Counted from the first letter of the stretch, positions 44,276 to 52,534 are shown. The stretch is DNA of 64,000 nucleotides from Synergistaceae bacterium (GCA_018436785.1 JAHDKR010000008.1:49751-113750), one strand, 5' to 3'. A program made the numbers and translations. Notes: a model not told the origin generated them from the letters alone.

Positions 44276-44318
44276 CGAAGAACCGACCCAACAGGATTTC
44301 CCGGTCGGGTCGGCTTCG
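44276..44318 (-). promoter_or_regulatory. Stem-loop between rpsB and tsf
   Basis: CGAAGaaCCGACCC and GGGTCGGCTTCG can form a 12-bp stem with a two-base bulge directly after the rpsB stop. There is no immediate T-run, so it may be an RNA-stability or processing hairpin and not a terminator. Confidence 0.6.
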
Positions 44319-44328
44319 TCTCTATAAC

Positions 44329-45132
44329 TTACGCCTCTTCGACAGAATCGTCGTAGACTTCGTGCAAGCGTTCCTTTTTCTCTATAATACCGTCGTCGGC
44401 TGTATCGTCGCCCTCTTCGCCCTGAACAAGCACGCCGGCTTCGGAATCCTCTCCCTGGCGTCCTTCAATGAAAGCGTTGGCCATAAGTCCGGCAATAAGC
44501 TTGATCGCGCGGATGGCGTCGTCGTTGCCGGGGATCGGGAAGTCGATCATCTCCGGATCGCAGTTCGTGTCAACTATTGCAATCACGGGAACTCCCAGTT
44601 TCCTCGCTTCGAGGACGGCATTTTCCTCTCTTCTAGGGTCGATAAGGAAGATGGCATCCGGGATGGCTTTCATGTTTGTGATGCCCTTAAGATACTTCTC
44701 CAGTTTTCCCAACTCTTTGCGAAGAATAATGACTTCTTTCTTGGGGAGATTGGACCAGTTGCCCTCGTCTTCCATTTTGCGAAGTTCCACCATACGGGCA
44801 ACGCGCTTGCGAATCGTCGGAAAGTTGGTGAGAAGACCGCCGAGCCAGCGCTGGTTGATAAAGAACTGCCCGCAACGTTCAGCCTCGTCCTTGATGGTAT
44901 CCTGAGCCTGGCGCTTTGTTCCGACAAAAAGAACCGTCCCGTTGTTCCTGGCAACCTCGCGGATGTAATCGTATGCTTTTTCAAGGCCGCGGACAGTCTT
45001 CTGAAGGTCAATGATATACACTCCGTTGCGCTCCGTGAAGATGAAAGGCTTCATCTTCGGATTCCACCGACGAGTCTGATGTCCGAAATGGACTCCGCAC
45101 TCCAAAAGCTGTTTCATGCTGACAACTGCCAA
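44329..45132 (-). CDS. rpsB: 30S ribosomal protein S2
   Basis: The start is TTG at 45132, seven bases after AGGAGGGG. It gives (M)[18 protein letters not shown], the conserved S2 N terminus; no ATG fits. The 267 residues include [22 protein letters not shown] and RRWLGG-like [15 protein letters not shown]. The C terminus carries about 35 extra acidic residues ([14 protein letters not shown]... region) beyond the core. S2 binds late to the 30S platform. A promoter overlapping a 23-bp palindrome lies upstream. Confidence 0.97.
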   Translation of the reverse strand: MAVVSMKQLLECGVHFGHQTRRWNPKMKPFIFTERNGVYIIDLQKTVRGLEKAYDYIREVARNNGTVLFVGTKRQAQDTIKDEAERCGQFFINQRWLGGLLTNFPTIRKRVARMVELRKMEDEGNWSNLPKKEVIILRKELGKLEKYLKGITNMKAIPDAIFLIDPRREENAVLEARKLGVPVIAIVDTNCDPEMIDFPIPGNDDAIRAIKLIAGLMANAFIEGRQGEDSEAGVLVQGEEGDDTADDGIIEKKERLHEVYDDSVEEA

Positions 45133-45250
45133 AATAACCCCTCCTGAAATATGTTGGTTTTCCCTCCACAAACATCGAACAAAGTGGAAACCGTTTTTTG
45201 AAACGGCACCCTCCACCCCATCAGTTTGTGTGTGTGATGAGGACCAGGAG

Positions 45251-45298
45251 AGTATACCACAAAGACAGGTTGACCTTCAACCTGTCTCGAAGTACCAT
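45251..45298. promoter_or_regulatory. Divergent promoters sharing a perfect 23-bp palindrome (rpsB / CsoR-family gene)
   Basis: GACAGGTTGA-cct-TCAACCTGTC at 45264-45286 is a perfect 10-3-10 palindrome. For rpsB (minus) TTGAAG (45275-45280) is followed after 18 bases by TATACT (45251-45256). For the plus-strand gene TTGACC (45270-45275) is followed after 17 bases by TACCAT (45293-45298). Both -35 boxes fall in the palindrome, so a bound dimer or tetramer would block both. Confidence 0.65.
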
Positions 45299-45344
45299 AT
45301 ACCCAGTATTTACTCTACTGAAAAAACCGAATGGGGGCATAGTA

Positions 45345-45683
45345 ATGGCCAAGGATTCACTTATCGAAAAACTCGAAAAACTACCCAAGGACAGGAAAGC
45401 GATGTTGAACCGTCTTCGCCGCGTAGAGGGCCAGCTTCGCGGCATTCAGAGGATGATCATTGAAGAAAAACCTTGTTATGATATCCTCCTTCAACTCTCG
45501 GCAGCGCGAAAGGCAATGCAGAAAGCATGCATTGAAATTCTAAAAAACTACCTCCACAGATGCGTCCACGAAGCGAAAGCGCCTGATTTCGACAATCTCG
45601 AGAAACTCATTGAGGCTCTCATTGAAATATCTCCGGCGAAGCCTGCGTTCCCGGAGAACGAGGAAGAGTCTGACGAAGAGTAA
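45345..45683 (+). CDS. CsoR/RcnR/CstR-family (DUF156) transcriptional repressor
   Basis: The ATG at 45345 gives 112 residues, with LNRLRRVEGQLRGIQRMIIEEKPCYDILLQLSAARKAM covering helices 1 and 2 (quoted in part: KAMLNRLRRVEGQLRGIQRM). The sensor positions are Cys44 and Cys73, spaced as in CsoR, but the position of the copper-ligand His is Tyr69. That Cys/Cys pattern without His is closer to the persulfide sensor CstR. A further Cys62 is present. An acidic tail follows. The protein probably binds the palindrome upstream of its own gene. Confidence 0.87.
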   Translation: MAKDSLIEKLEKLPKDRKAMLNRLRRVEGQLRGIQRMIIEEKPCYDILLQLSAARKAMQKACIEILKNYLHRCVHEAKAPDFDNLEKLIEALIEISPAKPAFPENEEESDEE

Positions 45684-45689
45684 TACAGA

Positions 45690-45818
45690 ACGGCTGCCTG
45701 CGGGAAACCCAGTTTCCCCGTGGCGCCCGGAGAATTCTCCTTACTGCTGCTCCCTTCCGGGCCTGACAGGGTTCGAAGGTCTCCGCCGCACGGGACTGGA
45801 TTCCCCGCAGGCAGCCGT
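45690..45818 (-). ncRNA. ffs: Signal recognition particle RNA (small bacterial type)
   Basis: The minus strand carries the SRP core GGCCCGGAAGGGAGCAGCAG and AAGGAG that form the Ffh-binding symmetric loop and tetraloop. The ends pair as ACGGCTGCCTGCGGG with CCCGCAGGCAGCCGT, giving a long rod of about 129 nt. It lacks an Alu domain. Confidence 0.93.
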
Positions 45819-45878
45819 TCATTCTGCACGTTTTCAGCGCAGTGGATTATAGCATGGCTTCGAGCACTTTACCAGCGA

Positions 45879-46673
45879 CTACTTTAACCACTTTGCGAAA
45901 AGAGCGTCCAGATCTCCCCGCAGCTTCGCGTCGTTCCAGAGATAGTGCATGATCTTCAGGAAGTCGGGGTCGTCCTGCTGAATGAAAAATCCCATGAAGC
46001 TGATCTTCGTCAGCGGTTTGTCGGTAAAGGCGCCGTAGAGCCGGTCATCCTTCCGCGAGTACACGACAGCTTCGTACACTTCGCTGATCATCACGTCGCC
46101 TTTCCCCTCTGCGATCATTGCGGGGATCTCGGCATTGCTCTGATGCACTACGACTTTCGCACTCTTAAAGTTTGCGGTTACATATTTTTCATTTGTTCCG
46201 CCTGGGTTCACAATGACTGTCGTCTCGGGAACGTCCATCGCTTCAAGCGAAGTGAACTTCTCCTTGTCAGCCTTCCGAATGATGGCAACCTTGCCGTTTG
46301 GTGCATACGGAGGCAAAAAGTCCCCCTTCAACATACGGGCAAGGCTCCGGGTTATACCTCCGACGGCGACGTCGAATTTGCCTGCAAGGTAATCCTCCAT
46401 AAGCTTCGACCAGGTGGTGGGAACAAATTCAACGGTCACGCCAAGCTCCGACGCAAGAAGTTCCGCAAGTTCGATATCGTGCCCCTCGTATTTGCCCGTA
46501 CTCTTGTCGAGCATGGCGAATGGGCGATAATCCCCGGGAGTCCCCACCCGCAATAGCTTTGTTTCCATAACGCGGTCAAGCCTCGCTCCTGCTGCAGCCT
46601 GTCCCGCAATCGAGAAAAGAAACAGCACCAGCAGTACACAAAATACACTCGAAACTCTCTTTTTTCCGTACAT
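45879..46673 (-). CDS. Secreted substrate-binding-fold protein, cyclohexadienyl dehydratase (PheC)-like
   Basis: The ATG at 46673 after GGAGGGG gives 264 residues with a signal peptide (VLLVLFLFSIAGQAAAG). The mature part reads LDRVMETKLLRVGTPGDYRPF, FVPTTWSKLMEDYLAGKFDVAVGGI, VIVNPGGTNEKYV and DVMISEVYEA. These match periplasmic cyclohexadienyl/arogenate dehydratases, which evolved from amino acid-binding proteins, including the Glu in the VYE position. It could make phenylpyruvate or phenylalanine outside the membrane, or be a plain binding protein. It ends the transporter cluster. Confidence 0.8.
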   Translation of the reverse strand: MYGKKRVSSVFCVLLVLFLFSIAGQAAAGARLDRVMETKLLRVGTPGDYRPFAMLDKSTGKYEGHDIELAELLASELGVTVEFVPTTWSKLMEDYLAGKFDVAVGGITRSLARMLKGDFLPPYAPNGKVAIIRKADKEKFTSLEAMDVPETTVIVNPGGTNEKYVTANFKSAKVVVHQSNAEIPAMIAEGKGDVMISEVYEAVVYSRKDDRLYGAFTDKPLTKISFMGFFIQQDDPDFLKIMHYLWNDAKLRGDLDALFAKWLK

Positions 46674-46730
46674 CAATACCCCTCCGTTCGTTTTTTGTTT
46701 CGTAACATTCTCTCTCATCTCAAAACCCGT

Positions 46731-47789
46731 TTACTTCGTCAGCATATTCTCCCACAGACGGGGGTCGTCAGGGGAGACTTCTGAAGGAACAAGCGGTCCT
46801 TGGAGAACGATAAAGGCTCCGTCTTCCGCCCAAGGGTTCTTTATGACTTTTGCGGGAGACCAGAGAGCGCCGTCTTCCGTCAGCGTATCTCCTATCCGGG
46901 GAACAGGGTTCCCTCTCAGCTTGTCCACAAGGAACCTCACCGCCAGCGCGGCCGAGTCGTAGGCAGGCTGTGCGACAGCGCCGAGCATCTTCCCTTTTTT
47001 AATGAGGTCGATTCCCTCGGGGCCGATGCATATTCCGCAGATACCGTAGTCGGCGGAATCCAACCCTGCGGCCTCGATAGCCGCAACGACACCGGGTCCC
47101 ATTATATCAGGGGTTTGGACATAAATGCCCACAACCCGTTTCCCGAAACGCGTCAACAAATCGGAAGTCACTGCGTGGGAGTCGGTATTATTCCATTTTC
47201 CCTCTCCTTGAGCAATTTCAAGTTGCGGATACTTCGACAGCACGGAGTTGAATCCCTCGGTGCAGGCATGGCTGAACATATCCGCCTTATCGCCGAGGAT
47301 CTCAAGAACGACGCCCTCGGGTATATCGCCGCTGTTTCTGGACTTGATCCCCTCGACGAAAAACTCCGCGGCGCGGGCGCTCGACTGAGCGAGGTCAAAG
47401 GAGAGGAAGAAATCGACAACGCCTCCTTCAGGAGATGTGTCCAGTGCGGCCACGGGGATCCCAGCCTCGTTGAGGCGCACAATACCAGGCACCAGCGTGC
47501 GCAAATCCACAGCGCCGCCAAGGATGAACGCGTCGATTCCCTGTATCATAAAAGTATCGATGATTTCCATAATTTTTATAGAATCGGCTTCGCCGTCGCG
47601 AATCATTATATTCACGCCCAGCGAGGCGGCTGTCTCTTCCGCTGCCTTTATAAATGCCTGAATGTATGGCGCCGAGGGTTCTTTGATGATCATACCGATG
47701 GAGATTTGCTTTTCGGACGCACATGAAGCCGCAGAAAAAACGAAAAGCGCCAGAAGCGCCGGTATTACTTTTCTAAAAGAGCTGTTCAC
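46731..47789 (-). CDS. Sugar-type ABC transporter substrate-binding protein
   Basis: The 352-residue protein (GTG start after GGAGGA) has an N-terminal export signal ending near FSAASC, which could be a non-canonical lipobox. It then has a Peripla_BP_4 fold: ISIGMIIKEPSAPYIQAFIKAAEETAA, the GIDAFILGGAVDLRTLVPGI segment and GICIGPEGIDLIKKGKMLGAVAQPAYDSA. It belongs to the ribose/galactose-binding class; the ligand is unknown. It is downstream of the permease and ATPase genes it serves. Confidence 0.9.
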   Translation of the reverse strand: MNSSFRKVIPALLALFVFSAASCASEKQISIGMIIKEPSAPYIQAFIKAAEETAASLGVNIMIRDGEADSIKIMEIIDTFMIQGIDAFILGGAVDLRTLVPGIVRLNEAGIPVAALDTSPEGGVVDFFLSFDLAQSSARAAEFFVEGIKSRNSGDIPEGVVLEILGDKADMFSHACTEGFNSVLSKYPQLEIAQGEGKWNNTDSHAVTSDLLTRFGKRVVGIYVQTPDIMGPGVVAAIEAAGLDSADYGICGICIGPEGIDLIKKGKMLGAVAQPAYDSAALAVRFLVDKLRGNPVPRIGDTLTEDGALWSPAKVIKNPWAEDGAFIVLQGPLVPSEVSPDDPRLWENMLTK

Positions 47790-47856
47790 GTAGATTCCTC
47801 CTCGATGTAGTGGATGAACGTACTTTAAAATCTTTCCTCATTCTCAATTATTGCCA

Positions 47857-48873
47857 TCATCCTTTCGCGACTTTGAGTTTTTGGAGCTGTTCGTTACGAA
47901 GCAATCGTGCCCGGAGGGAGATTCGAAACCGGTCTGTAAGTATGGCGACAAATATCAACGCCCCCTGAGCGGCGTGTATGAGCGTCACCTTGACACCGAG
48001 AAGATTAAGAGCATTCGAAAACATGCCCAAAAGGATCGCACCGCCGAGCATCCCGAAAGCGGAGCCTTTCCCTCCGCTCATGGAGGTGCCTCCGAGAAGC
48101 GCTCCGGCGAATGCAAGGAGCGTCATTCCGTTCCCCATGGTGTTGGACACCGAATCTTGCCTCCCGGCTGTCAGCATACCGGCAACAGCGGAGAGAAGCC
48201 CGGCTATGACAAAACCTGCTATCACCATTTTTTGTGTATCTATACCTGCGACGAAGCTGGCCCGTGCATTTCCGCCCGTTGCCAGATAGTTTCTGCCGAA
48301 GACGGTATGGCGTAGCAGAATGTGAAAGAGGAAGTAGATTGTAAATGTCACAGGTATAGCCGCAGGGAGGTTTCCAACGGCTGAAAAACGCGCCTTGCCG
48401 ATAAAGGAATAGACCGGATCCAACGGAAATATCGAAAGGGGAATAAGAAAAAGGACCATTCCCCGAAGAATAATTGAAAGAGAAAGCGTCTGCATAAAGG
48501 CGTTCATTCCCAGCTTGGCAACACAGTAGCCGTTGAAAAAACCGATGCACCCGCCCAGGAGCAGCGTGAGGAGAATCGCCAGGTACGGATTACCCAACGC
48601 GACGGGAAACCACTTCGTCGAGGCCAAAATAACTACTCCGGGCGCAAAGGCGAGCACAGCGTCGATAGAAAGGTCAAAATTGCCGTTTAAGAGAACGAAA
48701 CCTTGTGCAAGCACAAGCATGCTCATTATCGTGGTATGGTACAGTATGTTCACAATGTTGTTCCATGAGGCGAATGCCGGAATTCCCAGGGCGCACGCGA
48801 AAAAAAAGAGAAAGAGCATCAGCCAGATGATATTGTCCAAAAGAGTTAACTTGATTTTTAAACTGCCCGACAT
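47857..48873 (-). CDS. Sugar-type ABC transporter permease (RbsC family)
   Basis: The 338-residue protein has about nine hydrophobic segments and the BPD_transp_2 features: SMLVLAQGFVLLNGNFDLSIDAV and AGALLGGTSMSGGKGSAFG, which include the conserved coupling region of RbsC-type permeases. It overlaps the ATPase gene by 16 bases. It forms the membrane channel for an unknown sugar-like substrate. Confidence 0.92.
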   Translation of the reverse strand: MSGSLKIKLTLLDNIIWLMLFLFFFACALGIPAFASWNNIVNILYHTTIMSMLVLAQGFVLLNGNFDLSIDAVLAFAPGVVILASTKWFPVALGNPYLAILLTLLLGGCIGFFNGYCVAKLGMNAFMQTLSLSIILRGMVLFLIPLSIFPLDPVYSFIGKARFSAVGNLPAAIPVTFTIYFLFHILLRHTVFGRNYLATGGNARASFVAGIDTQKMVIAGFVIAGLLSAVAGMLTAGRQDSVSNTMGNGMTLLAFAGALLGGTSMSGGKGSAFGMLGGAILLGMFSNALNLLGVKVTLIHAAQGALIFVAILTDRFRISLRARLLRNEQLQKLKVAKG

Positions 48874-50405
48874 TCGTCGCCACCTCTTTGATCTTGATAT
48901 CCAAAACCTTGCACATCCATAAAAAGAGATTTTTCATCGAAATCTTTTTGTTGATATTCGCGAACCATGTTCCCCTTGTACAGAACAAGGATTCTGTCGC
49001 AGATATCCATCAGATCGTCCAGTCCCGGCGACGTGAGCAGTACGCCGGAGGCGGCGCGCAACGGTCCGTGAATTATGGAGAGGATGGAACGCTTCGCTCC
49101 AATATCCACTCCTCGCGTCGGTTCGTCGAGGAGATAGACCTCCGGTGCGTTCGCCATAATACGTCCAATTACGACCTTCTGCTTATTTCCTCCGGAAAGT
49201 TCCTCGGCGCTCTGTTCCATGGAAAACGCTTGAATCTGTACCCCAGCGAAGATCTCTTCAGCGCGGCGGCCGGCTTCTCTTCTCAAAACGAAGCCATTCC
49301 GGGAGAATCTGGAAATGCTGTTGAGCAGCAAATTTTCGCGGATGCTGAACGTTTGTATCAGCCCCTCCGTCTCGCGATCCTCCGGAAGATACGCTACTCC
49401 CATGCGAAGGGCTTCCGAGGGGGTGGAGAAAGATACTCTTTTGTCTTTGAAGAAAATTTTTCCTGCATCGGCAGGCTCTATCCCCGAGATCGCCTTCAGC
49501 AGCTCGGTCCGTCCGCTCCCCCGCAATCCGGCGATACCGAGAATTTCTCCTTTTTTGAGGGAAAAGCTGATATTACAAAAATTCCCCCATCGTGTAAGAT
49601 TTTCGAGACGAAGGAGCTCTTCGCCGATATAGCCTGCTTCCTTTCGTTCGGGGCCCGAAGAAGAAAGCGTCTCTCCAACTATCAGTTCAGCGAGCGAATG
49701 ATGGTCAAGCATATTCTTCGTCCGTGTTGTGACGATACGTCCGTCCCGAAGTACGGTAAGTCGATCGCAAATATCGAGCAGTTCGTCGATATGATGGGAG
49801 ATGTAGAGGACTGCCTTCCCTGACTCCCTCAATTCACCCACAATTCTTTTCAGAATTGCGGCGTCGTTCCGGCTGAGCGACGCAGATGCTTCGTCGAGCA
49901 CAACAACATTTGCGTCCTCGACGACGCATGCTTTCAGAATAAGAAGTATCTGCCGCTCGCTGAGAGAGAGATCTCTCGCCTGAAGATCAGCGCCGATATC
50001 GAGTCCGAAACGATCAAGAATGCGCCGTGCATCCGCCCGGATCTTGCTCCATGAAACAAAACCGGAACAGTTTTCCAGCTCTCCCAGGAAGAGATTCTCT
50101 GCAACCGAAAGATCAAGCACTATCTCCGGTTCCTGTGGAACAATGGAGATCCCCTCACGTTTTGCTCGCGACCTGCTGAACGATGAAAAGGATCGTCCAT
50201 TTACCATGATGGTTCCGGAGGTAGGCTCCACAAGGCCCGAGAGAATACCGACGAGTGTTGACTTCCCGGCTCCGTTCTTCCCGATGAGACCGTGCACTTC
50301 TCCCGGAAGCGCTTCGAAATGAATATTCTCAAGAGCCACTGTTCCCGGATAGACCTTGCTGATCCCCTCAAGCAGCAAAACTGGTTTGGAGCAGACTTCT
50401 TCCAT
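48858..50405 (-). CDS. Sugar-type ABC transporter ATP-binding protein (RbsA family)
   Basis: From the ATG at 50405 it has 515 residues and two ABC domains, as in RbsA/MglA. The first has the Walker A GKNGAGKSTLVGIL and Walker B NVVVLDEASASL. The second has a degenerate Walker A (GLRGSGRTELLKAISG), LSGGNKQKVVIGR and VYLLDEPTRGVDIGAKRS. The ATG overlaps the TGA of the hisD-like gene (TGATG). A longer reading into that gene is rejected. Confidence 0.93.
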   Translation of the reverse strand: MEEVCSKPVLLLEGISKVYPGTVALENIHFEALPGEVHGLIGKNGAGKSTLVGILSGLVEPTSGTIMVNGRSFSSFSRSRAKREGISIVPQEPEIVLDLSVAENLFLGELENCSGFVSWSKIRADARRILDRFGLDIGADLQARDLSLSERQILLILKACVVEDANVVVLDEASASLSRNDAAILKRIVGELRESGKAVLYISHHIDELLDICDRLTVLRDGRIVTTRTKNMLDHHSLAELIVGETLSSSGPERKEAGYIGEELLRLENLTRWGNFCNISFSLKKGEILGIAGLRGSGRTELLKAISGIEPADAGKIFFKDKRVSFSTPSEALRMGVAYLPEDRETEGLIQTFSIRENLLLNSISRFSRNGFVLRREAGRRAEEIFAGVQIQAFSMEQSAEELSGGNKQKVVIGRIMANAPEVYLLDEPTRGVDIGAKRSILSIIHGPLRAASGVLLTSPGLDDLMDICDRILVLYKGNMVREYQQKDFDEKSLFMDVQGFGYQDQRGGDECRAV

Positions 50406-51664
50406 CACCGTGCACGCATCTCCGCTGAACGCTTGTGTCCGAAAAGGCCTTCCATTTCGGCGAAGTCGGCGCATGGTCCCGCAAGGTAAGCGGCTCCTTC
50501 CGCAGTGAGCTCCTGGAAGGAACAGACTCTCAGGAAAGTCCCGACGTAGACGCCGTTCGAAAAGCGGGCGCACCTGACGGTAGGCAAAATATGATTCGGT
50601 CCCGAGGCATAGTCGCCGAAAACGACCGGTGCGTTCTCCCCGATGAAGAGGGAACCGAAGTTTACCAGTTGTGACGAAATTGCCGGGCTGTCGGACGTCA
50701 TCACTTGCAGGTGTTCGGGAGCGATGTCGTTCGTAATAGCCACCGCCTCGACCAGAGACTCTGCAAGCAGCACGCGCCCGTTGTTCCTCCAGCTTTGGAA
50801 AGCGAATTCCCCGGTGGAAAGGAGCGGCGCCTGCGTTTCGACGGCGCTCATAACGGATTCACCGAGCCGCCTGCTTGTCGTCACAAGTACGGTCCACGAA
50901 TGGGGGTCGTGCTCGCAGCGCGCAAGAGCGTCGGCGGCAACCCACTCCGGGTTCGCCGATTCGTCGGCGAGGATCACCACTTCGCTTGGGCCTGCAAGCA
51001 TATCGATCCCTACTGCCCCGGAAACCTGTCGTTTTGCCTCGGTAACATACTTGTTTCCAGGCCCGACGATAATGTCAACCCCCTTGATCGTCCCGGTTCC
51101 GTAGGCGAAAGCGCCTATAGCCTGCGCGCCACCCATACAGTAGACCTCGTCCACTCCTGCGATATCCATTGCGACAAGAACTGCCGGGTGAATTCCGTCC
51201 CGTCCTTTGCCCGCCGGAGAACACGCCGCTATCCGCCGAACTCCGGCAACCTTCGCCGGAATAGCCGACATCAACGCGGAAGACGGAAGAGGGTATCTCC
51301 CCGCAGGAACATAACAACCGCAGGATTCCATGGGGAGAAGCCGATGCCCGAGCGTCACTCCGGGAGAAATCTCGTACCGAAGCTCCTGCATACAGCTTTT
51401 CTGGCGAAGTGCAAAGTTGCGGATTCGTTCCGCGGCAAATTCAAGCGTCTTCACCGTCGAAGGCGCTACTTTCTCGTAGGCGGCGCGCAGCTCCTCTTTC
51501 CCTATACGAAGAGAGGAAGGACGGACGCCGTCGAACTTCTCCGTGTAGGCGAGAACAGCCTCGTCTCCGCGTTCGCGGACACTCTTGAGAATTCCGCCTA
51601 CTACGGATTCAACAGAGCCTCCTTCTTCCTGAAAATTACGTTCTGCTTCTTTGAGTACGATCAC
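50405..51664 (-). CDS. Histidinol dehydrogenase-like NAD-dependent dehydrogenase
   Basis: The 419-residue protein is HisD family: RYPLPSSALMSAIPAKVAGV, GPGNKYVTEAKRQV, DMLAGPSEVVILAD, APEHLQV and GDYASGPNHILPT. The catalytic Glu-His pair (in PEHL), the Asp ligand and the C-terminal His (GHKRSAEM) are present. Where HisD has the zinc ligand Gln in SQAEH, this protein has Arg249 in ARCEH. No other his genes are near; neighbours are a sugar-type transporter and an SDR. A catabolic alcohol dehydrogenase, as for HisD relatives acting on sulfonated diols, is more likely than histidine synthesis. GTG start after AGGAGGA. Confidence 0.85.
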   Translation of the reverse strand: MIVLKEAERNFQEEGGSVESVVGGILKSVRERGDEAVLAYTEKFDGVRPSSLRIGKEELRAAYEKVAPSTVKTLEFAAERIRNFALRQKSCMQELRYEISPGVTLGHRLLPMESCGCYVPAGRYPLPSSALMSAIPAKVAGVRRIAACSPAGKGRDGIHPAVLVAMDIAGVDEVYCMGGAQAIGAFAYGTGTIKGVDIIVGPGNKYVTEAKRQVSGAVGIDMLAGPSEVVILADESANPEWVAADALARCEHDPHSWTVLVTTSRRLGESVMSAVETQAPLLSTGEFAFQSWRNNGRVLLAESLVEAVAITNDIAPEHLQVMTSDSPAISSQLVNFGSLFIGENAPVVFGDYASGPNHILPTVRCARFSNGVYVGTFLRVCSFQELTAEGAAYLAGPCADFAEMEGLFGHKRSAEMRAR

Positions 51665-51692
51665 TTCACATTCCTCCTGATCGGTCTGAAAA

Positions 51693-51748
51693 CTCCCGTC
51701 TATTGGAGCGGGAGCAAAAAGAGAGAGCCGAGAAGATGTTCAGCTCTC
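51693..51748 (-). terminator. Two tandem terminator-like hairpins between the SDR and hisD-like genes
   Basis: On the minus strand GAGAGC/GCTCTC (51723-51748) is followed by five T. Then CTCCCG/CGGGAG (51693-51714) is followed by TTTT. They would end most transcripts from the SDR gene, or act as an attenuator ahead of the hisD-like and transporter genes. Confidence 0.7.
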
Positions 51749-51766
51749 CTGTACATTACAATTTTC

Positions 51767-52534
51767 TTAGCTTGCGAGCCAGCCGCCGTCTATGTAGACG
51801 ATCTGTCCCGTCAAATAATCGGAGGCTTCACTGCACAGAAAGACCAGCGTTCCCAGAAGATCCTCGGCAGTCCCGACTCGCCCCGCCGGAATCCGCTCCT
51901 CGATCCACCGGCGGTGCTCAGGGTTCTGAAAGAACGGCTCGGTCATGGGAGTACGGAAGTACCCGGGCCCCATAGCGTTCACCTGGATGTTGTACTTCGC
52001 CAGCTCGATAGCCATCGTGCGGGTAATCTGCACCACTCCGCCCTTGGCGCCGCAATAGACCGAGGATTGCGCCAGGCCTATGGCGCTTCCCAGCGACCCG
52101 ATATTCACGATTTTTCCTCTTCGCTGGTTCATCATGATTTTAGCGGCTGCCTGCGCCGTGAAGAAAACGCCCCTGAGATTGACCGACATAATCTTGTCGA
52201 ACTGCTCCTCCGTGACGGAGACGAAGTCGTTGATCTCCTCGACGCCCGCGTTGTTCACAACGATATCAAGAGTTCCAAGTCGGTAGGCTGCATCGGAAAA
52301 TGCGGATTCCACTTTTCCCGGCTGCGTCACATCGAGAAAAAAGCCCTCTGCCCGGCCCCCGGAGGCTCGTATCTCTTCAGCCGTCAACTTCGCATCGTTT
52401 TCGTTCACGTCGCCGCATAATACAGTCGCGCCGGCAGACGCTAATCCAAGCGCATACCCCTTCCCAAGTCCCCGGGCTGCTCCAGTAACAACGGCGACTT
52501 TCCCGGCCACGCTGAATCGATCATAAAAAGTCAT
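51767..52534 (-). CDS. Short-chain dehydrogenase/reductase
   Basis: The ATG at 52534, after AAGGAG, gives 255 residues. The classical SDR pattern is complete: VVTGAARGLGKG (cofactor), NNAGVEE, the catalytic Ser in NIGSLGSAIG, YCGAK (YxxxK) and DGGWLAS at the end. Asp in LCGDVNEND suggests NAD over NADP. Sequence style is that of gluconate or 2-deoxygluconate dehydrogenases. It is probably functionally tied to the downstream hisD-like enzyme and transporter. An AT-rich region with a palindrome lies upstream. Confidence 0.9.
   Translation of the reverse strand: MTFYDRFSVAGKVAVVTGAARGLGKGYALGLASAGATVLCGDVNENDAKLTAEEIRASGGRAEGFFLDVTQPGKVESAFSDAAYRLGTLDIVVNNAGVEEINDFVSVTEEQFDKIMSVNLRGVFFTAQAAAKIMMNQRRGKIVNIGSLGSAIGLAQSSVYCGAKGGVVQITRTMAIELAKYNIQVNAMGPGYFRTPMTEPFFQNPEHRRWIEERIPAGRVGTAEDLLGTLVFLCSEASDYLTGQIVYIDGGWLAS

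Noticed and set aside
44276..44318. Intrinsic terminator between rpsB and tsf
   Set aside because: The stem is good but there is no T-run directly after it; reported only as a stem-loop.
48888..49823. 311-codon frame antisense to the ABC ATPase gene
   Set aside because: Shadow frame without motifs.
50705..52420. Plus-strand reading frame of 571 codons antisense to the hisD-like and SDR genes
   Set aside because: It is a mirror of the codon pattern of real genes on the other strand, has no ribosome site, and its translation is rich in Arg, His and Cys without any motif.
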